Shown here piece after piece: positions 62,060 to 64,000 of a stretch of 64,000 nt of DNA. Position numbers and translations under genes: made by a program. The notes under the pieces are model-generated. The model did not search any database, had not been told where the DNA came from, and saw only the letters and a list, made by a program, of their open reading frames with translations. Position 1 is the first letter of the stretch. Every line of letters begins with the position of its first letter. Where the stretch lies: the NCBI RefSeq assembly GCF_047159865.1, contig NZ_AP038804.1, positions 744,001 to 808,000 of the forward strand, read 5' to 3'. Source of the DNA: JAIOSF01 sp047159865 (lineage in GTDB: Bacteria; Campylobacterota; Campylobacteria; Campylobacterales; Arcobacteraceae).

Positions 62060-64000
62060 ATGAATATTAGAAATGAATTCTTAGAATTTTTTGTCTCAAA
62101 ACAACATGAGATAATCAAAAGCGCGCCATTGGTTCCAGATGATTCAACACTACTTTTTACAAATGCGGGTATGGTACAGTTTAAGGATATTTTCACAGGA
62201 GCGATTCCAGCACCTAAGACACCTCGAGCTACTAGCTGCCAACTTTGTGTAAGAGCAGGTGGGAAACATAATGATCTTGAAAATGTAGGATATACAGCAA
62301 GACATCACACTTTATTTGAGATGCTTGGAAACTTCTCTTTTGGCGATTATTTCAAAGAAGAAGCAATTGCTAATGCTTGGGAATTTATCACTAAAAATCT
62401 TGAACTTCCAGAGGAAAAACTTTGGGTAACAGTACATGATAGTGATGATGAAGCGTTTGAACTTTGGACAAAACATATTTCTAGCGATCGCATCATGAGA
62501 TTTGGGGATAAAGACAATTTTTGGTCTATGGGAGACACTGGTGCTTGTGGTCCTTGTAGTGAAATTTTCTATGATCAAGGTGCCGAAAAATTTAATAGCC
62601 CTGAAGATAAAATGGGTGGTGAGGGTGATAGATTTTTAGAAATTTGGAATCTTGTATTTATGCAATATGACAGAGATGAACAAGGAAATTTAAATCCACT
62701 ACCAAAACCATCTATTGATACAGGTATGGGACTTGAAAGAGTTGTTGCAATCAAAGAGGGTGTTTCAAATAATTTTGATAGTAGCACTTTCCAACCAATC
62801 ATCAAAAAAATTGAAAAGATTTGTGATACACAATTAACGCAACAAAATATCGCAAGTTTTAGAGTAATTGCAGATCATGTGAGAACTGTAACATTTATGC
62901 TTTCTCAAGGTATTTTATTTGATAAAGTGGGTCGTGGCTATGTTGCGAGAAGAATTCTTCGTCGAGCTGTAAGACATGGGTATTTATTAGGATTTAGAAA
63001 AGCATTTATGACTGAAATAATTGATACTTTATGTGAAATGATGGGTGACTTTTATCCTGAGTTATTAGAGAAAAAAGAGTTTATTCAAGAGCAAGTAAAA
63101 CTTGAAGAAGATAGATTTTTCAAAACTATTTCAAGTGGAATGGAGCTATTTAATGCTGAACTTGAAAATACCAAAGAGATATTTTCTGGGGAAGTTGCAT
63201 TTAACCTTTATGATACTCATGGTTTTCCTCTTGATTTAACAGAAGATATGTTAAGAGAAAAAAATCTACAAGTTGACAATGATACTTTTGATAAATGTAT
63301 GAATCAACAAAAAGCTAAAGCAAAATCTGCATGGAAAGGGAGTGGAGATGATGCTAATGAGGGTGATTTCAAGCAAGTTCTTGATATCGTAGGGATTAAT
63401 AAATTTGTAGGATATACAAATATTAGAACATCGAGTAAAATTATTGCTCTTTTAAACGAGAACTTCAAACAAGTAGAAACACTTTCTAGTGAGTCTATTG
63501 GTTGGGTAATGCTTGATAAAACACCTTTTTATGCTACAAGTGGTGGACAAAATGGTGATGTTGGAGCTTTAGAAGATGGTGATAATATTGCAATAGTAAA
63601 AGAAACAAAAAAATTCTTTGAGATGAATATGTCAAAAGTTGAAGTTTCTAGTAAGTCATCTTTAAAAGTTGGTTCAATTACAGAAGCTGTAGTTGTAAAT
63701 AGAGGAGAAGTTTCAAAACATCATAGTGCTACGCACCTTTTACAAAGTGCTTTAAAGATGGTTTTAGGAGATACAGTATCTCAAGCAGGTAGTTTAAATG
63801 ATGAGAAAAGACTACGGTTTGATTTTACTTATCCAAAAGCGATGACATCTACACAAATTGAAGAGGTGCAAGATTTAGTTAACTCTATGATTGCACGAGG
63901 ATTAAAAGGGAGTGTTGAAGAATTACCTATTGAAGAAGCAAAAACAAAAGGTGCTATTGCTATGTTTGGTGAAAAATATGGTGATAGTGTCAGAGTTGTT
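62060..64000 (+). CDS. alaS: alanyl-tRNA synthetase, 5' part (runs off the right edge)
   Basis: Charges tRNA-Ala. 647 codons are present of a usual ~850; no stop occurs before the edge. Class II aminoacylation core: TLLFTNAGMVQFKDIFTG, RHHTLFEMLGNFSFGDYF, WSMGDTGACGPCSEI and STDTGMGLERV-type (here SIDTGMGLERVV). The editing domain starts with the zinc-binding HHSATHLLQSAL. ATG after ACGGATAAACATA. Confidence 0.98.
   Translation, partial: MNIRNEFLEFFVSKQHEIIKSAPLVPDDSTLLFTNAGMVQFKDIFTGAIPAPKTPRATSCQLCVRAGGKHNDLENVGYTARHHTLFEMLGNFSFGDYFKEEAIANAWEFITKNLELPEEKLWVTVHDSDDEAFELWTKHISSDRIMRFGDKDNFWSMGDTGACGPCSEIFYDQGAEKFNSPEDKMGGEGDRFLEIWNLVFMQYDRDEQGNLNPLPKPSIDTGMGLERVVAIKEGVSNNFDSSTFQPIIKKIEKICDTQLTQQNIASFRVIADHVRTVTFMLSQGILFDKVGRGYVARRILRRAVRHGYLLGFRKAFMTEIIDTLCEMMGDFYPELLEKKEFIQEQVKLEEDRFFKTISSGMELFNAELENTKEIFSGEVAFNLYDTHGFPLDLTEDMLREKNLQVDNDTFDKCMNQQKAKAKSAWKGSGDDANEGDFKQVLDIVGINKFVGYTNIRTSSKIIALLNENFKQVETLSSESIGWVMLDKTPFYATSGGQNGDVGALEDGDNIAIVKETKKFFEMNMSKVEVSSKSSLKVGSITEAVVVNRGEVSKHHSATHLLQSALKMVLGDTVSQAGSLNDEKRLRFDFTYPKAMTSTQIEEVQDLVNSMIARGLKGSVEELPIEEAKTKGAIAMFGEKYGDSVRVV

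Noticed and set aside
62312..62805. Minus-strand frames inside alaS
   Set aside because: They are shadows; the plus strand encodes an uninterrupted alanyl-tRNA synthetase.

Overview
The window is a stretch of chromosome from a Campylobacterota member, almost certainly of the Arcobacteraceae (Arcobacter sensu lato). The DNA is visibly AT-rich. The best taxonomic marker is a 267-residue voltage-gated sodium channel at 54931-55734: from memory it matches NavAb of Arcobacter butzleri in length, in the selectivity filter TLESWSM at residues 175-181 and in the S4 arginines R99/R102/R105/R108. The tmRNA tag (ANNTNYSPAVAKAA) and the cbb3-oxidase, CetAB-like and GroE arrangements fit as well. I saw no phage, insertion sequence, integrase or CRISPR array. 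This is core chromosome with a sensory and signalling belt in the middle. No gene-free stretch exceeds about 300 bases once the RNA genes are counted; the longest are 37051-37338 (one palindrome) and 12265-12520 (rpsB leader with inverted repeats, then a terminator).

Layout. 1-6.6 kb: a respiratory and heme neighbourhood with ccoN (cut by the window edge), a FlgO-like secreted protein, an ABC ATPase plus hemH, a small c-type cytochrome, and an operon of a one-domain asparaginase-like protein, ccoI and ccoS. 6.6-8.3 kb: a REC-GGDEF-EAL protein. 8.3-12.3 kb: an apparent operon rpsB-tsf-lolD-like-unknown-gmk. 12.5-15.1 kb: hisH, a type II NADH dehydrogenase-like gene and hisA. 15.3-21.5 kb: a Cys-rich small protein and an efflux operon (TolC, adaptor, RND permease encoded as two half-genes, ComF). 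21.6-28.1 kb: histidine kinase, groES-groEL with CIRCE and HAIR-like operators, radA, hpf.

28.1-40.6 kb is the signalling belt. It holds a Cache chemoreceptor; a three-gene plus-strand module made of a heme-c sensor EAL protein, a LOV-domain (blue-light) histidine kinase and a REC-REC-GGDEF protein; a CetAB-like soluble chemoreceptor with its PAS partner; an orphan TRAP-type binding protein; and another histidine kinase. The three-gene module is the most interesting system here. It appears to join a periplasmic heme sensor and a flavin photoreceptor to cyclic-di-GMP turnover.

40.6-56.9 kb: an MFS transporter, the protein-quality operon tig-clpP-def-greA-argC, prs, an OmpA-like protein, a Fur-box-preceded TonB receptor with a PepSY-type membrane protein, a response regulator/HisKA_2 kinase pair, lepA, the sodium channel and bioA. 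57-64 kb: tmRNA, htpX with its own CIRCE operator, a four-tRNA operon (Pro-His-Arg-Leu) with a perfect consensus promoter and a terminator, thiG, nnr, a SUI1-like factor, trxA, and the first 647 codons of alaS.

How the parts fit: HrcA-type control seems to join groESL and htpX. Heme synthesis, copper import and CcoS all serve the cbb3 oxidase. The many sensors (three Cache/PAS/LOV kinases with near-identical H-boxes, three GGDEF/EAL proteins, two chemoreceptors) suggest a motile microaerophile that tunes its behaviour to redox state, light and solutes. All calls come from reading the sequence; no database search or structure prediction was run.
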